From: Platerodrilus igneus
Taxonomy: Eukaryota; Arthropoda; Insecta; Coleoptera; Lycidae
Length of the DNA stretch: 64,000 nt
Reading direction: 5' to 3'
Assembly (NCBI GenBank): GCA_036346225.1
Contig: JARFIW010001453.1
Span: 186,001 to 250,000, forward strand
The position numbers and the translations under genes were made by a program. Shown here piece after piece: positions 10,843 through 20,804 of this stretch (position 1 is its first letter; every line of letters begins with the position of its first letter). Under the pieces are notes generated by a model, which searched no databases, was not told the DNA's origin, and saw only the letters and a list, made by a program, of their open reading frames with translations.

Positions 10843-10876
10843 TATAAATAGACTCGTTGTTGTTTATTTATTTAGT
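10843..10876 (+). promoter_or_regulatory. TATA-initiator promoter of the phospholipase gene
   Basis: TATAAATA starts at 10843 and an initiator TTAGT has its A at 10874, 31 bp downstream. The first ATG, at 10905, follows 31 nt later. Confidence 0.65.
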
Positions 10877-10904
10877 ATAGTTTGAGATTTTTTTGAGTAA
10901 ACAC

Positions 10905-11708
10905 ATGATTATCTGTTTTGGAGAGGGTTTAATCAACAGCGCTATAAACAGGTTACCGTTTGAGCTGCATATTCCAGGTTATCAGTACTGCGGTCCTGGT
11001 ACAAAGTTGAATGAGCGCTTAGCAAAAGGTGATCCTGGAATAAACGAATTAGATAAATTGTGTAAAGACCACGACATTGCATACTCCAAGTACCCCGACG
11101 ATCTTCCAGCCAGACACCGAGCAGATAAAATTTTAGAAGAAGAAGCCTGGGAGAGAGTTAAGTCTAAAAACGCAAAGTTTGGGAAAAAAGTCGCAGCGTG
11201 GTTTGTGACAAACGCTATGAAAGCGAAGAGAAAAATGGGTATCGGCTTAAAGAAGAAAATAAGTTTCAAAGGTGGATTTTTGAAGAAAATACGATCCGCA
11301 ATAGACCGAGTTGATTCCGACAACTTGAAAAAGCTGTTAGACGTTGGTATTCTAATTGGTAAAAGAATCATAAAAGGAGCCGGTGGGAGAAGCAAAATTA
11401 AAGTCCCACGTATTATACCCGTTCCACAGAAAGGAGGTTTTCTACCATTGATTCCGATATTCGCAGGACTAAGTGCCCTAGGAGCACTAGCAGGTGGTGC
11501 TGTGGGGATAACTAAAACAGTAAATGATGTCAACACAGCCAACGAACAGCTTAAGGAGAGCGAACGACACAACAGATCTATGGAAGCCATTACCGTTGGG
11601 AAAAAAGGAAATGGAATGTTTCTAAAACCATACAAAAAAGGTACAGCATTATTCTTGAAACCGTACACACAGGGGCGTGGTGTTTGTAAAAAAGTATCAA
11701 AAAACTAA
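10905..11708 (+). CDS. Phospholipase A2-domain virion protein (parvovirus VP1-like)
   Basis: The 267-residue intact ORF carries, near residues 22-60, the calcium loop YCGPGT and the catalytic CKDHDIAYS (His-Asp) of the parvovirus VP1 type of secreted phospholipase A2. In parvoviruses this domain lets incoming particles cross the endosomal membrane. Lysine-rich stretches follow (around 100-165), then a hydrophobic glycine/alanine-rich segment near 182-206 that could insert in membranes. The C-terminus has two related FLKPY motifs. I use the ATG at 10905, the first after the TATA-initiator pair. It lies just upstream of the protease. The likely role is a minor capsid protein for membrane penetration; similar domains are, to my knowledge, reported in some adintovirus-like elements. 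Confidence 0.85.
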   Translation: MIICFGEGLINSAINRLPFELHIPGYQYCGPGTKLNERLAKGDPGINELDKLCKDHDIAYSKYPDDLPARHRADKILEEEAWERVKSKNAKFGKKVAAWFVTNAMKAKRKMGIGLKKKISFKGGFLKKIRSAIDRVDSDNLKKLLDVGILIGKRIIKGAGGRSKIKVPRIIPVPQKGGFLPLIPIFAGLSALGALAGGAVGITKTVNDVNTANEQLKESERHNRSMEAITVGKKGNGMFLKPYKKGTALFLKPYTQGRGVCKKVSKN

Positions 11709-12064
11709 GCAAGTTACCTCGAAGAGCTCTCACCGACGTAGATATAAGGAAACACGCATCTAACATTCCTCATTTTCGCAACGTCTTTTCTAGAGATCAG
11801 TTACAGAAGATTAGACCGCATGTCAACGAATCGGGTGTGATTAATTTGGGCACCGCCAAAGGATCAGGTACACATTGGGTGGGGTACCGAAAACGCGGAA
11901 TTAGTGTGTATTACTACGATTCGTTTGGAGACTTGAGACCGCCGGAAGAAGTAAAGAGATATTTTCGAGGTTGTAAAATTTACTACAACAGTGTACCGGA
12001 GCAGACTTACAACACATACAATTGTGGACATTTAGTGTTAAAGTTTCTTAGTGACAATGGCTAA
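11690..12064 (+). pseudogene. Adenain-like cysteine protease, no clear start codon
   Basis: The open frame of about 124 codons contains the adenovirus-protease (C5/Ulp1-like) catalytic pattern: GTHWV with the histidine, YYDSFGD with the acidic residue about 18 residues on, and NCGHLVLKFL with the nucleophilic cysteine. Such proteases mature capsid proteins in Polintons and adenoviruses. There is no ATG in frame between the upstream stop (11687) and the active-site histidine, so the start was probably lost or depends on read-through from the phospholipase gene, whose stop lies at 11706. Its last 8 nt overlap the ATG of the next gene (ATGGCTAA, 12057-12064). The catalytic core itself is uninterrupted. 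Confidence 0.8.
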
Positions 12065-12584
12065 AACAGTGGGCGTGTTCGGGTATAGTAATGTCATATC
12101 GACAGGATCCATTTACCCACCAGTTAAATTGAAACAGGACGGTGAATATGCTTTAGGTCTAGTGGGACTGTACACTTGTAACACTGTGCAAAACATACAT
12201 CCAGGAAACAATAACTTATACTTTAACGATCCAGAGCATCGCAGAATAACCATTGAACCTGGATCATACGAATTAGAAGAAATAAATGCATATATACAGG
12301 ACGTTTTCAAAAAATGGTTCAGTCAGAAGCCGGACAACAACGAGAACATTGAAAAATATTTTAAATTGAGTGCCAACAATAATACATTAAAGTGTTCTAT
12401 ACAAAGCAGTATACCGATAGATTTTGGGGCAAACCGTAAAAACAATATTGGAAGCATCTTGGGGTTTACCAACCGTAAATTGGCTGCAGATACCGTAGCT
12501 GAACTTTTGTTTTACGCAGCAGTGGATTGCGGAATTTGTAAAAAGCCTCTTGGGGTGAAAGAGTTAGGGATCACGACCACTTGA
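12057..12584 (+). pseudogene. Truncated putative virion protein fused in frame to PolB
   Basis: The ATG at 12057 overlaps the protease stop. About 146 codons encode a beta-rich protein (GSYELEEI, IDFGANRKNNIGSILGF) resembling proteins beside PolB and adenain in insect Polinton-like loci. It may be a penton/minor capsid protein, but I cannot prove the identity. At 12495/12496 the sequence passes into the inverted polymerase arm in the polymerase's own frame (AELLFYAAVDC), so the join is an in-frame fusion. The fusion ends at 12584 because a G run is one base shorter than in the left arm (four versus five near 12553), shifting the frame. The rest of the virion gene and everything beyond it were lost with the right half. 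Confidence 0.65.
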
Positions 12585-14669
12585 CTGGTCGCTTTCGCTT
12601 CGCTGCACATCCACAGTGCAATATAAAGTACAAGGTCCCCCATTTCATCCCTGTTGTATTTCACAATTTAAGTGGGTATGATTCCCATTTTATTGTGAAA
12701 GAGTTGGGGTATGACAAGGAGAGAGTTACCGTAATTCCAAATAATAAGGAACAATTTATTTCGTTTACGAAGTATGTTAGGCTATATGGCGAAGAACCAG
12801 AAGAGTTTGACGGTGAGCTGGAAGAAACCGACAATTCCACAGTTCAGCTAAGATTCATTGATTCTCTGCGTTTCATGATGTCGAGCTTGGATAAGTTGGT
12901 AAAAAATTTGGAGCCTGGACAGTTTGTTGAGATGAAAAAATGTTTCCCAGACGATAAGCATTTCGGTCTACTGGCTAGAAAGGGAGTATTCCCATACAAC
13001 TACGTAACAGACGAATCTGTGTTGAACGACTCCAGTTTACCATCAAAGGAAGCCTTCTATAATGATCTAACCTCTATAGATATTACATTCGCTGAGTACG
13101 AACATGCTCAGACAGTTTGGAATACGTTTGGCATTTGTACGCTTGGGGAATATAGTGATCTGTATCTGAAGACGGATGTGCTGCTTCTCGTCGACGTCTT
13201 CGAGAACTTTAGAGCCGTTTGCATCTAAACTTACGATCTTGATCCATGTCAATATCTAACTGCACCCAGCTTGAGTTTTGATGCGATGTTGAAATGCACC
13301 GGCGTAAAATTAGACTTGCTCACAGATGTCAGCATGCATCATTTCGTAAAGAAAGGGATTCGCGGTGGTCTCACACAGTGCAGCCAACGATATGCTAGAG
13401 CAAATAATAAGTATATGGAGGATTACAACCCGACCGAGGCTTCAAAATACTTAACGTATCTGGATGCCAATAATCTATATGGGTGGGCAATGAGACAGCA
13501 CCTGCCCATTGGCGATTTTAGGTGGATGGATGCTAAAAAGATTACTCTCCTGAAAGAACGCATTTTGGATATAGCCGAAACCAATGACAAAGGTTATATT
13601 TTAGAAGTAGATCTGGAGTATCCAGAACATCTGCACCATACCCACAACGATCTACCCTTCTGCCTCGAAAACATGGTACCCCCCATCACCCAAATCCAAG
13701 ACGCCTAAATTGCTCGCGACTCTGTTGGAAAAGAAAAACTACACCATCCATTATCGGAATTTACAACAGTGTGTGCGATACGGTCTCAAACTAAAAGCAA
13801 TCCACCGGGTTTTAGAATTTACTCAGTCTCCATGGTTGAAGGCGTATATTGACCTTAACACCGGGTTGAGGACGGCGGCGAAAAGCATGTTTGAAAAAGA
13901 CTTCTATAAATTGATGAATAACGCGGTGTTCGGGAAGACCATGGAGAATGTGGACAAACGCGTTGATGTGAAAATCGTGCCCCGGTGGGATGTTTCTGGT
14001 AATTGGTTGTGTGCGAGTACGCTAATTGCGCGACCTAATTTTCATAGTTGTTCTATTTTAGGAGAGGATTTGGTTATTATGCAAATGAATCGAGTCAAAG
14101 TTACTTACGACAAGCCAATTTATGTAGGTTTCTCGGTTTTAGACTTGTCTAAAACCTTAATGTATGAGTTTCACTACGGCACGATGAGGTCTTTGTATGG
14201 TAACCAAATCCGCTTCCTTTATACGGATACCGATTCACTAGTGTACAGTGTGGACACCGCAGACTTGTATAGTGAGATTAGCACAAACATTGAACATTTT
14301 AATACTAGCGACTCTCCTCGAGAGAATAAGTACGATATACCGCTTGTGAACAAAAAAGTTGTGGGGAAATATAAAGACGAGTTCAAAGGTGACTTGGTGT
14401 TAGAATTTGTAGGTAGTAGGGCTAGGTCCTACTGTATTGTAGGAGAAAAGGATAATGTAAAGAAAATTAAAGGTGTTAGTCGTAATGTGGTGGCGAGGAT
14501 TAGTGTAGATAGTTTTAAGGATGTAGTTATTAATAATAGAGAGGCTCTCATGAATACCATGGTATCAATCCGGAGTCATAAACACCAACTTTATACACAG
14601 CTTATTAATAAAATCAGTTTATCGGGCGCAGATGCCAGGAAGCATATCAACCTACGCATGGGGGCATAA
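12496..14669 (+). pseudogene. PolB 3' part, inverted duplicate in right arm
   Basis: This copy covers the polymerase from the zinc patch through exonuclease II/III and the palm. DANNLYGWAM lies near 13460-13490, motif B near 13905-13940 and YTDTDS near 14220. Lesions are a one-base loss in a G run near 12553, an AAA-to-TAA nonsense codon at 13226-13228, the same six-C frameshift as in the left arm near 13680, and a deletion of about 20 bp near 14637 that changes the last residues. It has no N-terminal exons of its own. The tryptophan codon that is TGA in the left arm is intact here near 13987, so the two copies carry different as well as shared lesions. Confidence 0.88.
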
Positions 14670-14810
14670 GGATATAGGTTAAGTTTTTAAGTTTTTGTTG
14701 ATAGTAGCATGTAAGTTAGTTATAAGACATACCTACCATCCCCATCCTTAATATTTCATTCGCTCCCGGCGACATGTGTTTACCTCCACGTGATGTCGCT
14801 GGACGGTAAA

Positions 14811-14975
14811 ACATATTGTTAGATTAACAACAATATGTCTTATTGACCGAAAACACGTTTCCTCTTTTTTACATTAATCTCTTTTTATTACAGGTCTATT
14901 TAAACAACTCGTTAATCTCTTTTTGTTGCAGGCCTATTTAAACAACACATTAATTTCTTTTTTTGTTACAGGTTA
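14811..14975. repeat. Subterminal hairpin and tandem repeats (right arm)
   Basis: This is the inverted counterpart of 5480-5642. The hairpin at 14811-14838 keeps both 10-bp arms, followed by three units of about 38 bp. Confidence 0.6.
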
Positions 14976-15311
14976 CTTTAACCTGCTTGGATTTGGTTAA
15001 ACGAAGAAGATAATGTTAAACTTTGTAAATACTGTATTCAATTATTTTATTAAACTGTAAATCGGATAAAATAAATTATTAAACTTTTGTATGCTTATTT
15101 CTTTGTGTTGGTTAAAGCATATGTCATAGATGAGCAAAAAAAATTTAGAAGATCAGGACTTTAAAGGGGTATAACTTTGCAGGGCGTGGTCCGATTTCAA
15201 ATCTGTTTACAGATTCGAATTCTGCGTAAAATTTTAGACTGATTTAATGTATTGCATGGATAAAAAATTTATAGGAACGCACAGAAATCGCAACAGGTAA
15301 GAAATCTTAAA

Positions 15312-15467
15312 ATGAGGGTAGCTCCCTGGGGGATGGCGCTATCTAAAAAATTCCTAGAGATTCAGATAGCTGAGAAAAATCTAATATTAATTGATACCAA
15401 ACAAGATAGGTTTATTTCGAAAGATGCAATGGCTAGACGGAGAAAACTTTTTGGTCCAGATGAGTGA
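15312..15467 (+). CDS. Small 51-residue ORF in Polinton arm (right copy)
   Basis: This copy of the ORF at 4986-5141 is intact from ATG to TGA. Five of six base differences between copies are silent. The upstream in-frame stop is about 50 nt before the ATG, and an AACAG/GTAAG sequence just upstream resembles a splice donor, so an exon boundary is possible. The family is not recognised. Confidence 0.45.
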   Translation: MRVAPWGMALSKKFLEIQIAEKNLILIDTKQDRFISKDAMARRRKLFGPDE

Positions 15468-15529
15468 GGAAATGAGGGATTCTGGAGGAAATGCGGCGGT
15501 GATTCAACCAATAAATATCTACTAATATT

Positions 15530-17590
15530 AAATTCGAGCTTATTAAAGGTAGTTTTGATGAGTTTATGCATGTTTGTTGTCAGTTGCAAGAATTTGAAGT
15601 GGAAGATAATTTTGATGAAGCAGAGGTGGTTGAAATATTGTATACAACGACTTACGCTAAGTTTAAAAGATTGTTGAAATTGCAAGGCAGGTCTGAGGGA
15701 TCTTCTAGTGAAGGCACAAATAATGTTGGCAAAGGAAATATTAAATTGGAAGCCTTACAATTACCTATATTTTCAGGGCAAATTCAAGGTTTTAAATCGT
15801 TTTTTGAGCTTTTCATAACTCTTATTGACAAAAATTCAAAATTGGGAAATATTGAAAAATTGATGTATTTACGCAAACATCTAAAATATGAGCCATTGCG
15901 GTTAATATCTGCGTTGCCCGTGGAAAATAATTCTTATACTACGGCACTGAATATTTGACGAAAAAAGTATAAGGATGATTATTTGATTATTGATTGTCAT
16001 ATCAAAGATTTAATGGATTTATCAATTGCAAATTGTAATGCCTCGGGTATGTTACGGGACTTTGTAGCCAGAATAAGGCAAACTCTAGCTTATCTAAAAA
16101 ATTTAGGGGAATCAATTTGAGATGGTATGATATTTCATCTTATACTTTCCAAGCTAGACATTTATAGCAATCGAGCTTATCAAAACGAGAGAAAACCTAA
16201 TTCTAGGGCTAATTTGGAAGAACTTTTAGAATTTTTGGATAGGAGAGCTTTGAATTCGGAATTAACTAAATCGAGTGTCAAACTTCAAAATAATAGTAAA
16301 ACAATTAATAAGCAAACACATTTTACACCTGCAACTAACACTATTACTGCTGTACCGAATTCTGGTAAATCTTTTAAGCAAAAAATTGAGAAAGGCAGAC
16401 AAAGAGTGAATTCAAACCCAATAAATTGTAAATTTTGCAAGCATGGAGTTTATCCAATTTTTAGGTGTGATCAATTTAAAAATGCAAGCATGCAGGAAAG
16501 GGAAAAGTGTATTTCGGAAAACAAAGTGTGTAAAATATGTTTAAATGTACATGTGGGTCAACTCTGTTCTGTTGATCTCAAATGTTTCATATGCCAATCC
16601 AAGGAGCATCACACATTTTTGCATAAGGATGTTCAGTTAAATGCGGTAGATAATGTGGTAGCTGCTCAAGGGATAGCTAAAGTAAAGTCTACTATTTCAG
16701 AATTTGTTTTATTGCCTACGGCATCAATATTAGTAAAAAACGCTGAAGGTGAATTACTTTCGGCACGAGTCTTGTTAGATTCAGGCTCACATACTAGTTT
16801 TGTTACAGCTAAATTGCGTGACAAATTGGGATTAGACACGTGTCGTACAAAGAAATTAACTCAAATTTCTGGTATTTGTGATAATTCGATAGAGTGTTCA
16901 GAATGGATCGACTTGCCGATTCGTTCGAGATATGGAAATTATGAAATTTCTCATGATTTCGGGGTTATTCCGAAAATTACAGTTGAATTGCCTCAACTAA
17001 GTTTTGATTTCAGCAGTTTTAAATTGCCAAAGGGTTTACCGTTGGCTGATGACAAATTTTTCGAGTCAGCTGAGGTAGACATCCTTTTAGGAGCAGATAT
17101 TTTTTTCTCGGTTTTGCTTCCGCAAAATATAAAAATGGGCATAGATCAGCCTAATTTTCAGAATTCTTATTTTGGTTACTTTGTGAGTGGAAAAGTGCCG
17201 TTCACTACAAAAGTAAGATGTGGTGCTAGTTTGCACGCAGTGTCCTTACATAGTGCGGTAATTGATGCTGATGAAAATTTAAATCAGTTGATGGAAAAGT
17301 TTTGGGAAACCGAGAATGTTTTTATTAAAAATCACCAAGAATCGCTGACTGAAAATGAAATAGCAGAACAGTGTTTTGTAAATAAATTTACAAGAGTTGA
17401 CGGGCGGTTCCAAGTCGATTTACCTTTAAAAGTAAATTTAGAAGAGTTCCAATTGGGAGATTCAGCTTCTATGGCACTCAAACGCTTTGAAAACTTAGAA
17501 AAACGATTTGTAGCAAATGAAAGTTTACATTTAAAATATTCGCAATTTATTAAGGAATTTCTAAGTAGAGGATTTATAGAAGATGTGTAG
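15530..17590 (+). pseudogene. BEL/Pao gag-protease (after the Polinton)
   Basis: One reading frame continues from the 5' gag piece, with two internal TGA codons (15956-15958 and 16118-16120). It encodes a DUF1759-type gag region near 15740-15950 (LPIFSG...F..LF), a cysteine/histidine-rich region near 16420-16620 (CKFCKHG, CKICLNVH, CFICQSKEHH), and a retropepsin-like aspartic protease with LLDSGSHTSF near 16775-16800 (A17 type). It runs into the start of RT and ends at a TAG at 17588-17590. BEL/Pao elements make gag and pol as one polyprotein, in line with the absence of a gag stop other than the two nonsense mutations. Confidence 0.85.
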
Positions 17591-18770
17591 GTTGATCCCT
17601 TTACATTACATAATGAGAATTGGTATTTTTTGCCTTATCTCATGGTGTAGTAAGAGATGACAAAATTACGACGAAACTTAGAATTGTAATGGACGGTAGT
17701 GCCACTACAAAAACTGGTGTTTCTTTGAACAGTATTTTGTGCAATAGAGATATTGTTCAGCCTGAGTTATTTGACATTTTGCTTTTATTCCGTACTTATA
17801 TAGGTACGTCTGTATGGCGGATATAAAACAGATGTATTTGCAAATTTCGATAGAACCCGCACACAGAAAACTTTTAAATTTTCTTTGGAGGGAGAGTAGA
17901 AATCAACCGCTGCAGGTTATGCAGTTTAAACGGTTGCCTTTTGGCTTGAAATCCAGTCCTCATTTAGCAACGAGATGTTTATTACAATTAGCTATTGAGG
18001 GAGAAACAGAATTTCCCTTAGCTTCGTTTATTTTGCGTTTTAATACATATGTTAATGACTGCCCTTTTGGTGCAGATCATAAGGAAAGTTTGTTGCAAGC
18101 TCAAGCTGAACTTATAAAATTACTGGGGTTAGCTAAATTCGAATTACATAAATGGTGTTCTAACCATGTGGAATTAGTACGAAATATTCCACGACAACTT
18201 CAACATTTTGAAGAAACAAATATTACTTATGAAAAGGGAGTATTTTAAAAACCCTAGGTCTATCGTTTGATGTAAATACGGATCAATTTATAATGAGTTG
18301 TGGAATGAAAACCGTTCCTGCAACATGCAACAAAAGATTTGTTTTGAGCTTTATTGCCAGGTTATTTGATTCTTTTGGCTTTTTGGCTCCAGTTATTACT
18401 GTGGCAAAATTATTGATGCAAAAAATATGGGCTGCAGGTCTGGATTGGGACACAGAATTACCCGATAAATTGAAAGAGGAATGGGAATCATTTTCACAGG
18501 GATTAAGGTGCATGCCAGCAATTAAAATCGATAGATAATTAAATTTTTCAGAGTCTGTTTCCATTGAACTTGTTGGATTTTGTGACGCTTCACAAATTGC
18601 ACAAGGTGCTTGTGTTTATGTACGAGTAGTTACGGTCAGTAATACAGTGGAAATAAAATTGTTAGCTTCCAAATCAAAAATAAATTCGTTGAAAAATAAA
18701 ACAAGCATTCCGCGGTTAGAATTAAACGGGGCATTGATATTAGCAAAGATTAATAAATCGAATTTTTGGT
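17591..18770 (+). pseudogene. BEL/Pao reverse transcriptase and RNase H start, frameshifted
   Basis: RT is spread over several frames (17620-17826, 17814-18248, 18293-18538). Recognisable parts are HGVVRDDKITTKLRIVMDGS, ADIKQMYLQI, and LPFGLKSSP. The catalytic box reads YVND at 18048-18059 instead of YVDD, so a metal-binding aspartate is lost. The RNase H start (GFCDAS, near 18573-18590) follows a stop at 18536. At least three frame changes make this non-functional. Confidence 0.85.
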
Positions 18771-20307
18771 ATGCTAAAGGATAAAATACAAAAGTTTTTT
18801 TTGTTTTGCGATTCAAAAATTGTGTTAGCATGTTTAAAAATAGAATATTGGAAACTTAATACTTATGTCGCCAATAGAATTAAATTGATTCAGGAATTAA
18901 CGTCCGAATTTCTGTGGTGTTATATCCGTTCTAATGAAAATCTTGCTGATCTTGTTTCGAGAGGAGTTTTACCACGCAATATAGAAAACTGTATCTTGTG
19001 GTGGAAGGGTCCTGAATTTTTAGGGACACTTGATTGTACAGTTGACAAATACCTTCGGCCGTCCGAGTTTAGTGAAATGTTACCAGAAATGAAACCCGTA
19101 GTGAATGTTGTAGTCCAGAGTAATGATAAATTAGTATTATTCGACAAGTTTTCAAATTTTGTAAAAATGAAAAGAGTTTTGGCATATTGCTTGCGTTTTA
19201 TTTACAATTGTAGGAATAAAACTAACAAAAAAACTAGTAATTTAACAATAAAAGAGATAGATGAATCGCGTACGATTATATTAAAACAAGTACAAATGGA
19301 GTATTTTACAAAAAAGATTGCAGAAATTAAAGCAGGTAAATCTTGTAATTCGAAATAATTATCACTGAATCCGTTTTTGGATTCGCAAGGATTGTTGCGT
19401 GTAGGAGGGAGGCTGCATAACAGTGCACTTTCGTTTCAACATAAATTTTCAATAATTTTACCTACTCAAAGTTTTATAACAAAAATTATTATAAATAACA
19501 AACATTTACGGTTGTTGCATGCCGGTGTAAAGTTAACATTGCCAGTTTTGAGACAGCAATATTGGATATTAAATGCTACTAGAGAAATTAAAAGTGTTAT
19601 CGCTAAATGTTTAATTTGTTGGAAGTTAAAGTCTGAAGCTTCTAAGCAGCTAATGGGCAGTTTGCCGTACGATCGAGTGAATATAACTCGGCCGTTTGAG
19701 AAAGTTGGGGTGGATTTTGCTGGACACTTATATTAAGCAATCAAGAGTCAGAAGAGTGATTCTTACAAAGAGTTATGTAGCAGTTTTTGTTTGTTTTGTA
19801 ACAAAAGCGATTCATTTAGAAGTAGTGTCAGATTTGAAAACTGAGACATTTATAAATGTTTTAAAGAGGTTTGTGAGTAGGAGAGGTGTACCGCGAATGA
19901 TTTTTAGTGACAACGGGAGCACATTCAAAGGAGCTGATAATGAGTTGAGGAAATTATACAGTTGTTTAAAAACTAATCAGCAGTTTCAAAGTTATATAGG
20001 GGAATTTCGTATAAAGTGGTCTTTTATCCCACCATATAGCCCAAACTTTGGGGGGTTGTGGGAGAGTAACATAAAGAGGTTGAAATACCATTTAAAAAGG
20101 GTAATTGGACTGACTAAATTGACTTATGAGGAATTTAACCCGGTCTGTATTCAAATAGAAGTCATGTTGAACTCAAGGCCATTGTGTGCCCTTACTGAAG
20201 ATCCATCAGACTTTTCTTGTTTAACGCCAAGCCATTTTGTAATTGGTGGATCTTTAGCTTGTATTTCAGAGGGTAATGTTTCAGATGTGCCGAATAAACA
20301 AACTTAA
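18771..20307 (+). pseudogene. BEL/Pao RNase H end and integrase, frameshifted
   Basis: 18771-19358 carries RNase H and linker sequence (FCDSKIVLACL, WCYIRSNENLADLVSRG). Integrase follows in two frames: a zinc-binding region with H...H and CLICWKLKSEA near 19500-19640, catalytic Asp in VGVDFAG near 19705, Asp in FSDNGSTFKG near 19905, and Glu in FGGLWESNIKRLK near 20050-20085. The D,D-35-E core is therefore present, but a stop at 19356-19358 and a frameshift near 19730 break the frame. Confidence 0.85.
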
Positions 20308-20604
20308 ATTTTGGAAACTTTGTACGCAATTACAATATAGTTTTTGGAAGGCTTGGTTTAGGGACTATTTAGGCCAGTTGCAAAACAGACCAAAATGGAA
20401 AAAGGTTATGCCTAATGTAAAAAAGGTATGTTAGTTATTAAAAATGATAAGTTACCGCTATTAGAGTAGATGATAGCACGTATAATTAAGGTTATACCAG
20501 GTAAAGACAATAAAGTTAGAGTTGTTCACTTAAAAACTAAAAATGGCACTTTTGTCACTTCAGTGTCTAAAATTGCGATTCTTCCTATTGAATCGGATAC
20601 TTAG
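20308..20604 (+). pseudogene. BEL/Pao C-terminal DUF5641-like tail
   Basis: Degraded frames encode a WKKVMPNV stretch and a VRVVHLKTKNGTF-like stretch. These are typical of the DUF5641 region that follows integrase in BEL/Pao polyproteins. Several stops and frame changes are present. Confidence 0.65.
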
Positions 20605-20804
20605 TAATTAGCTTGGTCTGAGTAGATATTTTTTATGTTAATAATTTTTTAAGGGTTATTACGAGGATTATTATCTTTAGTTTTATTTTTAAGATTCGAA
20701 TGTTGTATACGCTTTTGCTTGTATCTTTGACTTTATTATTTGATTTTTGTAAGTGTTAGATTAGTTACTGTGAAGTGAGTGATTTGGTGCTCGCGGGCAG
20801 TTTA
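20605..20804 (+). other. BEL/Pao 3' untranslated region
   Basis: AT-rich sequence between the pol end and the 3' LTR. GGGCAG lies close to the LTR start, but there is no strong polypurine tract. Confidence 0.5.

Larger units (their letters stand above)
4930..15523. mobile_element. Maverick/Polinton (adintovirus-like), palindromic deletion derivative
   Basis: The 10,594-bp element begins AG and ends CT. It is flanked by a 6-bp duplication AATATT (4924-4929, 15524-15529); termini and duplication size are those known for Polintons. The ends are inverted arms of about 3.0 kb (4930-7939 and 12496-15523), each containing much of a protein-primed family B DNA polymerase. The 4.6-kb centre encodes the polymerase N-terminus (minus strand) and, on the plus strand, two unknown proteins, a phospholipase A2 protein, an adenain-like protease and a truncated putative virion protein. 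No retrovirus-like integrase, FtsK-type ATPase or major capsid gene is present, so this copy must have been moved in trans. The arms differ by roughly 1-2% by eye. Confidence 0.9.
12496..15523. repeat. Right inverted arm of the Polinton
   Basis: This is an inverted copy of 4930-7939, beginning inside polymerase coding sequence and ending at the element terminus. It lacks about 20 bp present in the left arm near 14637. Confidence 0.93.

Noticed and set aside
10982..11668. Long minus-strand frame opposite the phospholipase gene
   Set aside because: It is antisense to a gene with clear catalytic motifs and has no recognisable family; it is a coding shadow.
12057..12495. Identification as major capsid (hexon-like) protein
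   Set aside because: The fragment is short and lacks features that distinguish a major from a minor capsid protein, so only a putative virion protein is claimed.
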